DNA from: Tupaia tana
Lineage: Eukaryota > Chordata > Mammalia > Scandentia > Tupaiidae
Direction of reading: 5' to 3'
NCBI GenBank assembly: GCA_026018925.1
Contig: JAKSZU010000002.1
Location: forward strand, 87,696,475-87,760,474
Length of the DNA stretch: 64,000 nucleotides
Below the pieces are notes generated by a model, which saw only the letters and a program-made list of their open reading frames with translations, was not told where the DNA came from and did not search any database. Made by a program: the position numbers and the translations under genes. Shown piece after piece: positions 48,501 through 61,445 of this stretch; within the stretch, counting starts at the first letter, position 1; every line of letters starts with the position of its first letter.

Positions 48501-50409
48501 TCTCAGATTTTCAGTTGTGCCTCAAAATGAAGTTATTCAGTCTCAACACTTCTTTTAAATGCAGAGAAATGCTACATAAAATTCTGATGACCAGGGCCCC
48601 GTGGAGGGTGTTCATCCCTCCACCCTCATGTGCACGTGCTCAGTTATGAATAAAGAAAAAAATTCTGAGGAACAGAATTTCTTATGCACTGTGATAGACA
48701 ATCATTTATCGTTGGTCCAAGCTTTACTATTTCTACCCATACTAATTATCTATTGTTCTCCAGGAGTTTAGTTCTTGGGCGAGGGTGGGGGAAATGAGCA
48801 GAGAGACAAGGTGAAGTAAGGAATCTGCCAGCATCCTGCATAGATGGCAACCCTGATGAAATCTATCTTACAAGAAAGATAAAGGGATTCATTTAATGTG
48901 AATAGAACACAGGAAGCTTTTGAAGAATAGACAAAAATGCACTGTTGGAAAATGGCAGCTGCAAACCTTATCTCTTATATTCCATTGCTACAAAACTAGT
49001 CAGCTTTTCTTAGCCAAATGTGAATTAGAAGAAATATAATTTAGTGTTTAGAAAATATGCCTAATTTGCCAGCAACGCTATACAATTTGTCCTGTAGTAA
49101 GGAATTCTACATCAGCTTTTTAAAATGATGGTGATTAAGTAGACTACAATATACTTCCAGTGTTCTTTTCCTTTCATTATTTGTGGCACCCTGATGAAAA
49201 GTAATTATGCTTTGGCGAATTTTCCTCTTCAATGTAATTTGGATTACTTATCTGCGATTCTCAGAAGGGAGCTGACAAGACAACTGAAAGAGAAAACACC
49301 TGTTTCCATCAATGTAAAAGAAGTTTGTCCTGAGAGCCTTTTCCTCTGCTTAGCAATGCACAGCATTTCTGCAACCAGAAATATTGAGTGATATATTAAT
49401 AAATTGTTTTCTCTAGCCACCATTTTCATTTAAAAGAAATCAGGAATTAAATTATCCCTTCCTTTATATCTGCATAAGAATAGAAAGAATGGTCATGAAT
49501 ATGAAATAACCAAAAAAGAAAAGGACCTGCAGCAGTGATTAAGAGTACTGAGTCCTGCAAAGGTGTATAACTAAATGTAAATAAGAAATTGCAAAATAAA
49601 AAAGGAAAAAAAAGAAAAAAGAATACTGAGCTATATGTTATCCAGCCCTAATGACAAACGTGCCTTCCATACGGCTATGCCTCAGCTACTTACGTGTGCT
49701 AAAAAACAAACAAAACTCATAATTCGAGATTCTATTATTTTATTGACTAGGTCAAAGAAAACCTTGTAGGCTTTATTGTATCCAACACACATTTGTGTAG
49801 ATGAGAATTCTAACCATCCTTTACTCATTGGTATTAAAAATAGGTATGATATTTGTGGTTCCATAAAAGGAGAATGATCTTACCAAAATACTAAATAATT
49901 CCATTTTCTCACTAGGAAATGTAAAGCTTAAAGTACAGTTTCTTAGAAGCTTTAGTTGTTCTGTTTATGATCTAGAAAAAGGCTATTCAGTAATTACTTG
50001 GCTTTTCCATGTAGTTTTATCCAATACTGTAAAGCATTCTCACAACTACAATCACTTGCCTCGCTACCTTCCTGAGATAAACACTGACAAGTAAAAGGAG
50101 TACAACACCAAAGATCTAAAACACAATTTAGGTGAATCTACTGAAAATCAGTTGATGAACTTTGAAGAAATTTGTTTTTCTTTGCCTATACTTTGCTACC
50201 TCTTTTTCTTTCTCTTTAATTGGCATCAAATTTTCCAAATGAAACTATTGAAGGGAAATGTTGCCACAAGTTATTTGGGTTTTTCATCCTTGTGACACTA
50301 TTTGGACTTTGCATCCTATCCATTTTTTTAAGTATTTACATAACTGAGTATATAAAGTTTTTTTAAGTTTTTTAATTGAAATGTAACATATGTTAAAATA
50401 TATATATGA
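48501..50409. other. Unique-looking intronic stretch
   Basis: 1.9 kb without a SINE or named repeat. A 65-codon frame at 49194-49391 has no resemblance to a known family. Confidence 0.5.
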
Positions 50410-50672
50410 GGGGACCAGTACATGACGTAGCAGTTATACCGCTGGACTCTAACATAGCCAATCACAGTTCAATTCCTGGACTTGATGGCCTGAAAATCAA
50501 GCCAGGTGTATGTGTGTGCATGCTCAAGATCCAAGGAGAAGAACAGAGGAGAAGGCATTGCAACATGACTATTGCCCCTGGGAGGTGATTTCTCACTTCC
50601 CTTCTCACAATCTCTGTCTCTGTCTCTCTCTCTGATGAGCACACATGCCTTCAGGCAAAAACCTCTAAAATA
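50410..50672 (+). mobile_element. tRNA-like SINE
   Basis: Head GGGGACCAGTACATGACG, tail CATGCCTTCAGGCAAAAACC. Followed by (TG)n at 50677-50702. Confidence 0.86.
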
Positions 50673-51321
50673 TAAATGTGTGTGTGTGTGTGTGTGTGTG
50701 TACTGCTCACAACTTTTTTTTACAAACTGAGTATGTCCACATAGCCAGCACCCAGATCTAGAAACAGAACATTCTCCAGATCCTGGAAGTGCCACCTCAT
50801 ATGCCTTTCTAGTTATTCCAGGGGTAATCACTATCTTGCATTACAATAGTATAGATTAACATTGCCTGTTTTCATTATACCTGAGCTTCTATTATCTTGC
50901 TTAATCTAAAAATACAAAGAGAGGAATGGTGACAGAGGGCAATTTGTATAATACCACGCAGCTCTTGAAGAGCAAAGCCTAGATGATTCATGTAGTATGC
51001 TTCCACAGGACTGCCTGTGGCCTCTAAAAGTCTTTCTAATAATCAGTAGAGAAAGGAATTCATACGACAAGCCTATCTTCTGTGCACGTTAATTTCTGAC
51101 GGCTGTAAACATAAGGATTAAAGGGTACTCTCCATCAAAGTTGTTACCTACACAAGATCTTTGATATTGTTCCTACTGACAAGGAGCTCACCATACAAGA
51201 AAGTAGATAAAACACAGGAAAAGGAAGTAAGACAAGAAATACATTATAATCAAGCCTTTGTTCGACTTTCTCTGTGTATGCCAGCTGACTGAACTGTCAT
51301 TGGTTTTGTACTAATTAACAT

Positions 51322-51960
51322 TTTCCAGAGAATCAGAACTAATAGGACATGTGTATATATCTATTAGGAAAGAGATTTACTTTAAGGAATTGGCTTGCAT
51401 GATTACAGAGGCTGAGAAGTCCAAAATTTACAGGGGATACTGGAAGACTGAAGACCCAGGGAAAAGCCAATACTGTGGCTCAAGTCTCCTGTCAGAATTG
51501 TCTTCTTCCAGGAAAGTCAGTCTTCTATGAAAACTGTCCACTCACCTTATGGAGAGCAATCTGTTGTGCTCAAGGCCTGCTGAATTAAATGTTAATCTCA
51601 TCTAAAAGATACCATTCCACATCTGGAATAATGTTTGACTAGGTATCTGGGTACCATAGTTTAGCCAAGTTTACACATGAAATTAACTAGGCCTGTAAAT
51701 GATGTGGAGATCAAGGTGGCGTGGAGATCAAGGTGGCTAGGTCCCACGTGGTCGACTGTGCAGTTTCAGTCTTGAGTGTACACATGTGCCCAAGATGAGA
51801 ATGGAGGAGAAGCGATTGTGGCATGACCATTCCCCCAGTGTGTGTGCGTGTGTGAAGGGCGTGCTTTCTCACTTTCCCCTCTCTCTCTCTCTCTCTCTCT
51901 GTCTCAGGTAAGTGCATGTGCCCTTAGCAAAAACTTAAAAAATTAACCACCACAGGTATG
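51322..51960. repeat. Ancient LTR-like repeat split by a SINE
   Basis: GAGAATCAGAACTAATAGGA, GGAATTGGCTTGCATGATTA and GAGGCTGAGAAGTCC are hallmarks of an old mammalian LTR-derived repeat. Its end AAATTAACCACCACA appears after the SINE at 51708-51942. Confidence 0.6.
51708..51942 (+). mobile_element. tRNA-like SINE with rearranged head
   Basis: The first 34 bp are a direct duplication of GTGGAGATCAAGGTGGC. The body is partly deleted; the tail is GTGCCCTTAGCAAAAAC. GAAATTAAC and AAAATTAAC on the two sides suggest a target duplication within an older LTR. Confidence 0.78.
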
Positions 51961-52480
51961 TATACTATCTTGACTTACTTAATTTATATATTGCTACTAA
52001 AATGATGAGACATCAATGCCTTACGATTTCAAATGAATAGTAAACTCCAGTAGGACAGGAAGTTTTTCTTCAATGCCTTTGATCTTCCACTACCTTGATC
52101 TCAGAACTCACTGTATATTTGTTGATCAAGTGATATACTAAAGTGTCAGTTGTATAATTTTCTGCACAGACTACACAATTCCAACATTGTGTAAAAGCAT
52201 AGAACAGCAGAAAATCATGTGAGGAACAGGCAACACAAGCCAAAACATAATAATTAAACTTTCTATATTACTAAAACTTTTAAATGTAGAAAATAAAAAA
52301 GAGGAGACTTGATCTACCATACTCAGAAACCAACACTAATTTCCAGTTGCCTACAATGCTTTCCAAAGTCTGTTGAGTTCATAATACCTGGCCTAGATTC
52401 TAGTTCACTGTTATTGCTGTAGTAATGATAGGTGTGTGTAATTTATGTGTCATATCACTTCCTGGTTTTGTAAATTACAA

Positions 52481-52847
52481 GGGGTCTCCTAAAGCTCATA
52501 GAAGCACGGTGGTTAAGTGCAGTACATAGAAAATGGACCCCACATGGGTCAAGTCCCAGCCTTAGTGGCTTAAAAATACACTGGGTGCATGTGCACACAT
52601 GCTCAAAACCATGATGAATGGAGAAACGGAGGAAAAGAATTACAGCATGGCCAAACTCCATACTGAGGCAGTGTGCTTTCTCTCTTTTGTCTCTCTCTCT
52701 CTCATGAGTGCATGTGCTCTCTATTAAAAAATAAAAACGTCTATGGAAAATGTGTATTACAAAAAACATCCATAAATTTCAAAAAATTTTGCACCAAAAT
52801 AAGCTTGTACTTTAGTTTCATTTTTCTATAAACTTTTCAAAGTCCCC
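52481..52847. mobile_element. Mariner-like MITE split by a SINE
   Basis: Ends GGGGTCTCCTAAAGCTCATA and the rc-related TCTATAAACTTTTCAAAGTC form imperfect terminal inverted repeats. Without the SINE the element is about 125 bp and AT-rich. Different sequence from the three palindromic MITEs. Confidence 0.65.
52494..52735 (+). mobile_element. tRNA-like SINE inside a mariner-type MITE
   Basis: Head ATAGAAGCACGGTGGTTAAG, tail GTGCTCTCTATTAAAAAA. It splits the terminal-inverted-repeat element at 52481-52847. Confidence 0.78.
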
Positions 52848-53049
52848 AGTAAAGTGTAAGAATAAAATATAGCAGACGTGGCTTATAGTTTGATAACGGC
52901 TATTGAATTGCTAATATTAACTTAAAATCAATTTATACTTAGTGAGTCCTATATTTTCAATAGAATTATATTTTAAGATTCCTAAAATTTTCATTAATAT
53001 TATTGCATCTCTAAAGTCCCTTATTTTCATTGTATAGAGTTGGACTTTT

Positions 53050-53215
53050 CCTCAAATCCTGGACCTGTTGCCTTGAATGCTACATTGGCCATGTATGCAT
53101 ACATACTCAAAATCTAGCCAAGCAGGAGAAATTATTGGGGCGTGATCATGCCCCAACAGAGGTGTTTTCTGGCTTTCTTTCTATCTCTCCCTGGCAAGGG
53201 TGCACACTCTGGCAA
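53050..53215 (+). mobile_element. tRNA-like SINE, 5'-truncated and diverged
   Basis: Starts within the body at CCTGGACCTGTTGCCTTG and runs to GTGCACACTCTGGCAAT. A younger copy landed in its tail. Confidence 0.65.
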
Positions 53216-53216
53216 T

Positions 53217-53482
53217 TTTTTTTAGAGGTTTTTGCTATAGGGTGCGTGCGCTCACCAGAGAGACAGAGAGAGGCAGAGAGACAGAAAGCAAGAAATCACC
53301 CCCCCCCCCCCCAGGGGGGATGGCCACACCACAATCCCTTCTCCTCCATTCTCCTCTCAGGATCTTGGGCACATACGCACATGCGCCTGGCATGAGTTTA
53401 AGCCACCGGGTCCGGGACTCGAACCGCGGTTGACTACATGGTAGTTCAGAGACATAGCCATTACACCAACTGCTGGTCCCAG
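53217..53482 (-). mobile_element. tRNA-like SINE, young, inserted in an older SINE tail
   Basis: GCAATTTTTTTT flanks both sides. Near-consensus sequence with a C-run at about 53300-53312. Confidence 0.92.
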
Positions 53483-53544
53483 CAATTTTTTTTTTAAGAG
53501 AAAAAGAAAAGTAATACCCTTATCAAAGCAGCCGAAAAAAGCTT

Positions 53545-53752
53545 TCTTGTCCTTTCTGCCAAGTGAGGACACAGTTAGAAGGTGCCATCTATAAACCAGA
53601 AAGAGGATCCTCACCAGTTACCAAATCTGCTGATCCCTTGATCTTGGGCTTTCCAGCCTCCAAAACTGTGAAAAATAATTTTCTGTTATTTATAAGCTAC
53701 ACAATTTATAGTGTATCATTGTAGCAGCCTGAACAGACTAAGATACCCAAGT
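53545..53752 (+). repeat. MLT1/MST-like LTR 3' part
   Basis: CTGCCAAGTGAGGACACAG, GATCTTGGGCTTTCCAGCCT and the end GCAGCCTGAACAGACTAAGA fit the 3' half of a MaLR LTR. The 5' half is missing or replaced by the adjacent SINEs. Confidence 0.75.
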
Positions 53753-54157
53753 TCTGTAATTTCCTAGAAGATCTCATAGGACTCAGCATATAGTTGCCCT
53801 CAGAGCTGAGATTTCATTAGAACAAAGAGGGAAAGTTGTCACGTAGGGATTTCGTATAGAGCAAAGAGAAAAATGCATGAGGAGAAGTCTGGCAGAAACC
53901 AGGTACAAGCTTCCAAGAATCCTCTCCTACTGGTTAATTCCTCCAGCAGCAAGTTGTGACAACACATGGGAAGTGTTGGCTACCTGGGAAACTCATCAGA
54001 CTCACTGGGAACATTTTTATTGGGGACTGGTATATAGGCACACTCTACTTAGCATATGCCAAAATTTTAGACTCCCAGAAGGAAGGCAGGTGTCCAACAC
54101 AAACACATTCTATGCAAAGTTTAGGCATAGAGGCCCACCCATATCATTTAGGGAGTT
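53753..54157. repeat. Ancient LTR-like repeat, family not named
   Basis: Phrases such as TAGGACTCAGCATATAGTTG, AATTCCTCCAGCAGCAAGTT and AGACTCCCAGAAGGAAGGCA occur in an old mammalian LTR family I recall but cannot name. Orientation is uncertain. Confidence 0.5.
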
Positions 54158-54159
54158 TG

Positions 54160-54355
54160 TTTTTTGTCTTTTTAATTTTTACAAGTGGGCACATGCGCTC
54201 AATAGAGAGACAGGGAAAGTAAGAAAGCACCCTCCACCATGGGGCATGGTCATGCCACAAGTTCTTCTCCTCCATTTCTCCTTCCTTTTGGGATTTTGAG
54301 CAGTCATGCAAACATGCCTAGCATGTTTTTAGACTACCAGGTCTGGTACTCAAAC
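54160..54355 (-). mobile_element. tRNA-like SINE, head missing
   Basis: The tail side is T-rich at 54158-54180. The body GCGCTCAATAGAGAGACAGG is clear, and the copy stops at GGTACTCAAACTC before the head. Confidence 0.75.
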
Positions 54356-54462
54356 TCTAAAACATTCTACAATTCTGTATTTCTAACTTTTTTATTCTTT
54401 ATATTTCTTCACCCTCTCTACTCCTACCTGACCACTTTATCCATTGAAATTTGTACAGGTTG

Positions 54463-54625
54463 AAGTCAGCAGGTGGCGTGATGGTTGAGGTGCTGGACTC
54501 CCACATGATTGATCACAGTTTAAGTCCTGGACCTCATAGCTTGCTTTCTCACTTTCCCTCTCTCTCTCTTTGCCTCTCTCTAGTGAGTGTTAATGCCCCA
54601 CAGCAAACTTAAAAAATAGTAATAA
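54463..54625 (+). mobile_element. Short tRNA-like SINE with internal deletion
   Basis: Third short-form copy: CTCATAGCTTGCTTTCTCAC marks the same head-to-CT junction. The tail includes TAATGCCCCACAGCAAAC and AAAAAATAGTAATAAT. Confidence 0.87.
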
Positions 54626-54626
54626 T

Positions 54627-54912
54627 TGGGACCAGCAGTTAGCATAATGGCTATGTCACTGGACTCACATGTAGTCGACCATGGTTCGAGTCCTGGACCC
54701 AGTGGCTTAAACTCACACCAGGCACATGTGCGTACGTGCCCAAGATCCTGAGAGGAGAATGCAGGAGAGGGGATTGCGGTGTGGCCATCCCCTCTGGGGG
54801 GCGATTTCTCGCTTTCTGTCTCTCTCTGACTTTCTGGTGAGCGCATGCGTCCTATAGCAGAAACCTCTCCAAAAAAAAAATAGTAATAACAATAATAATA
54901 ATAATAATAAAT
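54627..54912 (+). mobile_element. tRNA-like SINE inserted in the previous SINE's tail
   Basis: AAAAATAGTAATAA is duplicated on both sides. The copy is full length and close to consensus; its tail becomes (AAT)n at 54890-54912. Confidence 0.92.
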
Positions 54913-54914
54913 TA

Positions 54915-56199
54915 AATAAATAGTTCTTTAGAAAAAAAAAGAAAGAAATGTATACAAGTCATACTTAGTTACTTCTAAAAACCATCTTCTCTGAATTGCC
55001 AGCAATACATAGTGAGAATCCTGGGCAGTCTAGAGAATCAAAAGAAAGAGAAGGAATTCAGAATGATGGTGGATAAGTACTGTATTTGTAGTAATTCAGC
55101 TGTCATTTCCTCTGCCCACCCTGTGACACCACACAGGATCTACCCATAAATCTTAAAAGCTTTGCATAACTCCTGGATGCCAAAGGAGAATGAGTCATTA
55201 AGGTGAATAAAGTCTGTCATTCAACCTACACATATAAATGCAGCAGTTAAATGAAGGTATCATGTTAAAAACAGTGAATGGACATGAAGCTGAATTCAGA
55301 GATATACCCTGCACCAAAGGAATATATAGTCTTTTTATGAAAAAGTTAAGATGCATCATTATATAGTTTTTGTATAGAGTTAGCATAGTGCAGACAGTGA
55401 AGTTGGAAACATGACAGTGAATGAAACAGACAAGTTTCTCTCCTCATTGCCAGAAAAGAATTCCTATAGGAGGTGACATTAAGGAGGGAGCCTGATCAAT
55501 ATCAGGATATGTCACTATGATGGCATGTTGTCAACATCATGGAAAACAGATGACATGGTTAAAGTGCTGTTGCCAAAGAAGTCATATGAAGCTGAATGCG
55601 ATAATCTCCTGATCCAGAGTACTTATTTACATTATTTTCAGAATGCCATGCACAGCATTTGAAGTTTCAGAACAATCCCTGATCTTGTACAAGGCTCTTT
55701 TAAATTCCTTTGATGGCCTGGCAGGATGGAATTTTTCTACTCCTATGAATAAAAATGGGCACAATTCAATATTATAATTCTAAAGGGAAAATATTATTTT
55801 AGCGCTCCTGTTTATTAGCTTATTTTTAAGAAAATTCTAGAAATATTTTTCAGTATTCACAAAATAAGGCAGGGTTCACTTTAGAGAATTTCAATAAAAG
55901 GTTTAGAAACAAAACTAAAATTAGGCTTGCTGCCCACTATCACCACCTGTTGGTATTGCCCACGCCACCTACGAGTGCCACTGCTACTAGCTTGTGCTCC
56001 ACCTCCCCGCTCAGACTCCAGCACATCAGGACTAGAGAGGTTGGGGTAGCCAGTGGAACATTGCTGGGGAGGACCAACCACCACCATGTCTATAGCCTCA
56101 GGTAAACGGGTCCTGGCAACTACCTGTGAGCAGCCTCCACAGAGAAAAGAATAAGACAGGATCATCAGGAAGCAAAGGGAGTCAGCAAGAACTCCTAGT
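54915..56199. other. Intronic stretch before the long L1
   Basis: No gene. The GC-richer 55930-56170 part could be the upstream end of the L1 5' UTR. Confidence 0.4.
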
Positions 56200-56897
56200 T
56201 TACATGGTTTTCACTTGCAAGAGTAGAGAGGAGCCAATCACCTGAAAATGGTAAGGCTCTGAAGGCTTCACCTCCAGATGAGAAAAATGAGAGAAACCCT
56301 CCACCAAAACTCCCAACCCCAGGTTCCCACCTTAGATTCCAGCACTCTTATCCACAGAAGAGCAAGGAAACTGACTTGGATCTAACATAAACCATAGTGA
56401 AGAGCAATAGCAAACAGATAAAAGAAAAAATAAATAAAAATTGGACCTCCCACACCACCCCCCCTCAAGCTGACAAGAGAGCTAAACCATCCTGCAAACC
56501 AACCAGCAGGGGGAGCTCCATTTATAATTAAATTTTCACAGCCCATAGGGATCAGAAGACATAAAAGAAAGCACTCCTACCCGACAAAGATAGGAATTTG
56601 GGCACTATCCACTGTCTGGCATGCAGGGCAGAACAACACTCTCCCTCTATCAGACTCAAGTCCAGGGGGAATGATCACCTGCTCAATCTGATGCCACCCA
56701 CAGCACAGGTCCTCTGGATCTCCCCAAAATATCTCATGTATAGGCTACACAAGCTCTGCTCTGATCTTGAAGATGTGGTGGGTCACTAGTCCCTCCTGAA
56801 CCACTTTGTCAGGGACACACCTGGGACCTATGGTGTTACTCCTCCCATCACTACAGAACTTATTTCAAAAATTAGAAAGAAGTGAGTACTTCACCAG

Positions 56898-57617
56898 ATG
56901 CATAAAAATCAATTCAGCAACACAATAAATATGAGAAGACAAGGAAATATCTCTCCTCCAAGTAAACACTGTAACTTTTTACCAATAATGTCAAGAACAC
57001 AAGGGACCTCAGAAATATCAGAAAAAGAATTCAGAATAGTCATTATAATAAAGCTCAATGAAATGCAAGGAAAAACAATCAGTTCATAGAGATGAGAAAG
57101 TCATTCCAAGACATGAAGAAGGAATTCCATAAAAATGATAGGCACCATAAAAGAAGAATCCAATAGAACTTGTGAAGATGAAGAATATAATGCAGGCAGG
57201 GAATCAAAAATCTCCTTCAAAAGTATTAAGCACAGATTAGACCAAAAAGGACAAATAATCCTCTGAGCCTGAGGACAAAATTTCCAATCCAATCAAAGTC
57301 ACCAAAAAGAATAGACCTCCCTCAAAAAAAAAAGATAAAATGAGGACAAGTTACAGGAAACTCTAAACACCTTTAAGCAGCTGAAGAGCTTCATAATGGG
57401 TATTCCCAAAGGTGAAGAGATGGGCAAAGGCATAGAAAATCTATTTCATAAAAACTTTCCAAATATAGAAAGACATACAGATTTCAAGATTCAGAAAACA
57501 CAAAGAATACAAAATAGATTCAACATAAGAACAATTCTTTCCAAGGCATATAATAGCCAAATTGGTAAAGATAATAAACAAAAACAATATTCTAAAACTG
57601 GCAAGACAGAAACATAA
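56898..57617 (+). pseudogene. L1 ORF1 remnant
   Basis: Two pieces can be read: one with EISEKEFRIVI (near 57010), matching the N-terminal coiled-coil region of eutherian ORF1, and one with IENLFHKNFPNIE (near 57440), matching the RNA-recognition region. ORF1p is the RNA-binding chaperone of L1. Internal stops and a frame break separate them. Confidence 0.78.
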
Positions 57618-57949
57618 AATTACTTACAAAAGTTATCCCATCAGAAACCTCAGACCTCTCATCCGAAACAATACAAGCAAAGAAAGAATGGGAAGACATA
57701 TTTAAACTCTGAAAGAAAAAATGTCAACCAAGAATACTATACGTGGCGAGATTATCCCTCAAATGGAAAGGAGATATAAAATCACTCACATATTAAACCA
57801 AAACTGAAGTAATTTACCAATACTAGACCAGTTCTTCAAGGAATACTTAAAAAAATACTACATCAGGAAAAAAAAAGGAGACAAATAGGAATAAGAGAAC
57901 AAAAAACAACTAAGGAAATGACTAACAAAATGGCAGGGATAAGTCTGCA

Positions 57950-58690
57950 CATATTGATAATAATATTGAATGTCAATGGATTAGATTCCTCTATTAAAAG
58001 ACACACACTGGTTGAATGGAGAAAACAAAAAAGGAGTCTTTTATCTACCACTTACAAGAAACACATCTCACTGATAAAGACATACATAGACTGAAAGTGA
58101 AGGGCTGGAAAAAGTGATTTCATGTAAACAGAAACCCTAAAAAAAGCTGGAGTTGCCCTACTGTTGCCTAACTGTCTGTTATCAAACAGACAAGATAAAC
58201 TTCAAGACAAAAACTGTAAAAAGAGACAAGAAAGAACACTATATTGTCTAAAAGGATTAATTCATCAAGAAGATAGGACAATTTTAAATATTTACACACC
58301 CCATACTGGGGCATCCAAATCTGTAAAAGAAAGACGGCTAGATTTAAAGGGAGAGATAGACTACAAGAGAGTAACTGGAGATTTCAACACCCTACTGTCA
58401 TCATTGGATAGGTCATCAACACAAAAAATAAACAAAAAGACACAGGATCTAAATGATACATAAACCAAATGGACCTGACCTGATAATTACAAAACATTTC
58501 ACTTAACAGCAACAAAATACACATTTTTCTCATCCCCACGTGAGAAGTTTCCAAAGACTAACCGCATAATAGGACACAAAAAAAGGCCTTTACAAATTTT
58601 AAAATATAGAAATTATAAACAACATTTTTTCTGACCACAGTGGAATTAAACTTAAAATCAACAACAAAAAGAGCCCTAAAATACACAAAA
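57950..58690 (+). pseudogene. L1 ORF2 endonuclease remnant
   Basis: Readable pieces include LNVNGLDSSIKRH (near 57975), TILNIYTPHTGA (near 58280) and GDFNTLLSSLDRS (near 58380), which are conserved blocks of the apurinic-type endonuclease. Frames change between blocks. Confidence 0.85.
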
Positions 58691-58692
58691 AC

Positions 58693-58945
58693 AGGGGCCA
58701 GCAGGTGGCATAGTGGTTGGGATGCTAGACTCCCACGTGGCAGACCACAGTGTGAAACCCAGAGCAGCAACTTGAAACTCACACCAGGTATGTGTGTGTG
58801 TCCAAAATCCTGAGAGGAAAATAGAGGAGGAGGGATTGTGGCATGGCCAACTGCTTGGGCAGTGGTTTCTCACTTTCTGTCCATCTCTGTCTCTACAGCA
58901 AGCACACATGCCCTATGGCAAAAATCCCTCAAAAAAAAAAAATAC
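58693..58945 (+). mobile_element. tRNA-like SINE in L1 ORF2
   Basis: Head AGGGGCCAGCAGGTGGC, tail ATGCCCTATGGCAAAAATC. The L1 endonuclease-region sequence breaks here. Confidence 0.9.
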
Positions 58946-59215
58946 ATAAGTACATGGAAACTAGACACTGCTCCTGAACAACTTCAAACTATTGATTAAA
59001 ATAAGAAAGCAGAAGATTTATCAAAAGCAACAATAATGAACACATGATTCTCTATAATCCTTGGACACAGGAAAAGCAGTCATAAAAAAGAAATTCATAA
59101 CAATTTGTGTCCACAAGAAAAAAAATAGAAATGTGTCAAATAAATAACCTACTGATGCAACTCAAACAACTAGAAAAACAACAACCAAAAAAAAAAAAAA
59201 AAAAAAAAAGAAGAT

Positions 59216-59485
59216 GAGACCAGCAGATGGTGTAATGGTTACATTGTTGGACTTCCACATAGTCTACTATGGTTCGAGTCCCAGATCCAGCAAGTTATAA
59301 CTCATGCTAGGCGCATGTGTATGAGTGCCCAATATGCTAAGAGGAGAATGGAGGAGAAGGGATTGCAGCATGGTCATCCCCCCAGGGGGTGATTTCTCAC
59401 TTTCTGTTTCTCTGACTCTGTCTGTCTCTCTGGTGAGTGCACATGCCCTATAGCAAAAATCTCTCTCAAAAAAAAAAAAAAAGAA
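59216..59485 (+). mobile_element. tRNA-like SINE in L1 ORF2
   Basis: Head GAGACCAGCAGATGGTG, tail GCCCTATAGCAAAAATCTC then oligo(A) and GAA repeats. An oligo(A) run also precedes the head (59189-59208). Confidence 0.9.
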
Positions 59486-59888
59486 GAAGAAAAGAAATAA
59501 TAAAGATTAGAGTAGAAATGAATTGAAAATAAAAGAATTTTTAAAAATTAAAGAAACAGTAAGTTTGGTTTTTTAAGAAGAAAATCAAAATTGGCAAACC
59601 ATTAGCTAGACTAATTAAGAAATAAAAGGGAACCAGGTAAATAAAATCACTAGTGAAATAGGCAATATTAAATAAACAGAAATACAAAAGATCGTGAGAG
59701 ACTATACTCCAAAAAACTGGAAAATGTAGATGAGATGGACAATTTCTGGACACATATGATTTACCTAGATTAAAGCAAGGAGAAACTAAAAGCCTGAACA
59801 GACCAATAATAAGTAATGAGATTAAATTAGTAATGGTCTTCTAACAAGGAAAAGTCCATGTCCAAAGGCTTCACTTTGAATTCCACAA

Positions 59889-60150
59889 AACTTTTTTTTT
59901 TTTAAGAGAGATTTTTGCTACAGGGCATATATGCTCATCAGAGAGACAGAGAGAGTGAGAAAGCAAGAAATCACCCCTGAGAGGAGATGGCCATGCAGCA
60001 ATCCCTTCTCCTCCATTCTCCTGTCAGGATTTTGGGCACACATGCACACATACCTCGTGTGCATTTCAAGCCTCTTTTTCTGGGACTCAAACCACTGTTG
60101 GCCAGGTGGGAGTCCAGCTACATAATCATTACCCCATCTGCTGGTCTCAA
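59889..60150 (-). mobile_element. tRNA-like SINE in L1 ORF2
   Basis: Tail T-run at 59889-59903, head rc CCCATCTGCTGGTCTCAAAT. A 19-bp direct duplication CTGCTGGTCTCAAATT sits at the head end (60137-60174). Confidence 0.9.
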
Positions 60151-60229
60151 ATTCTGCTGGTCTCAAATTCTGCAAAACTTTTAAAGAAGACTTAAGACTT
60201 AACCCTAATCCTCTTCAAACTATTTCTAA

Positions 60230-61440
60230 AGATCCCAAAGGAAGGAATCATTTCAAACTTATTCTATGAGGCTTCTATCATGTTCATACCAAAAGAGGAC
60301 AAGGATATAACAAAAAAGAAAATTACAGACCAATATCCCTGATGAATACAGATGCAAAAATTCTCAATGAGATACTAACTAATTGAATCCAACAGCACAT
60401 TAAAGAGATTATCCACCATGACCAGGTGGATTTCACCCCAGTGTTGCAAGGATGATTCAACACACACACACACACACACACACACAAATAAATGTGATAC
60501 ATCACATTAACAGGAGGAAAGATTAAAAACCTTATGGTCATATCAACTGATGTAGAAAAAGCATTTGAGACAGTAAAACATCATTTCATGATTAAGAGTC
60601 TCAGCAAAATGGGTATACAAGGGAAATTCCTCAATACAATAAAAATCCATATATGACAAACCCATAGCTAACCCATCATGCTGAATGGGGAAAAGCTAAA
60701 AGCTTTCCTACTAAAAATTGGAGTAAAGTGAGGCTGACCACTTTTTCAACTTTTTTCCTACATTGTGCTGAGAGCCCTAGCCAACACAGAAAAGAGAGTA
60801 ATATGAAAGGCATACAAATAGGAAAAGATAATTGAAATTGTCCATATTCACAGATTAAATAATTACATACATAGAAAATCCAAAAGATTACATGAAGAAA
60901 CTCCTAGAAGTGATAAGTGAATACAGTAAAGTGGCCAGATACAAAATCAATATACAAAAATCTATAGTGTTTTTATATAGCAGCACTGAACAGACTGAGA
61001 TGCAATTGAAGAAAGCTATCCCATTTAATAAAGTCACACACAGCTATGCACAAATCTAGGAATAAACCTAACTAAAGAGGTGAAAGAACTCTACAAGGAA
61101 AACATAAAAAACTGAAAAGAAATCTGGCATAATACCAAAACATGAAAAGACATCCCTTGTTCTTGTATAGGAAGAATCAATATAGTCAAATGTCAATTCT
61201 ACCCAAATTAATTTACCAATTCTATGGGATTCTGAAATTCCCAGTGAAATTCTTCACAGAAATAGAAAAAAAAATGTCTTGAAACATAAAAAGCCCTGAA
61301 TTATTAAAACTATACTGTGCAAGAAGAATAAAGTAGGAGGCATCTCTCTAACCAATCTCAAACTATATTACAAAGCTGTGATAAGCAAAACAGTATGGTA
61401 CTGGTACAAAAACACATAAACCAATTGTACAGGTTAGAGT
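60230..61440 (+). pseudogene. L1 ORF2 reverse-transcriptase remnant
   Basis: Blocks such as [18 protein letters not shown] and EKAFETVKHHF lie between 60345 and 60590. A (CA)n expansion interrupts at 60462-60486. A clear catalytic FADD block is not legible, so this part is degraded. Confidence 0.8.
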
Positions 61441-61445
61441 ATTCA

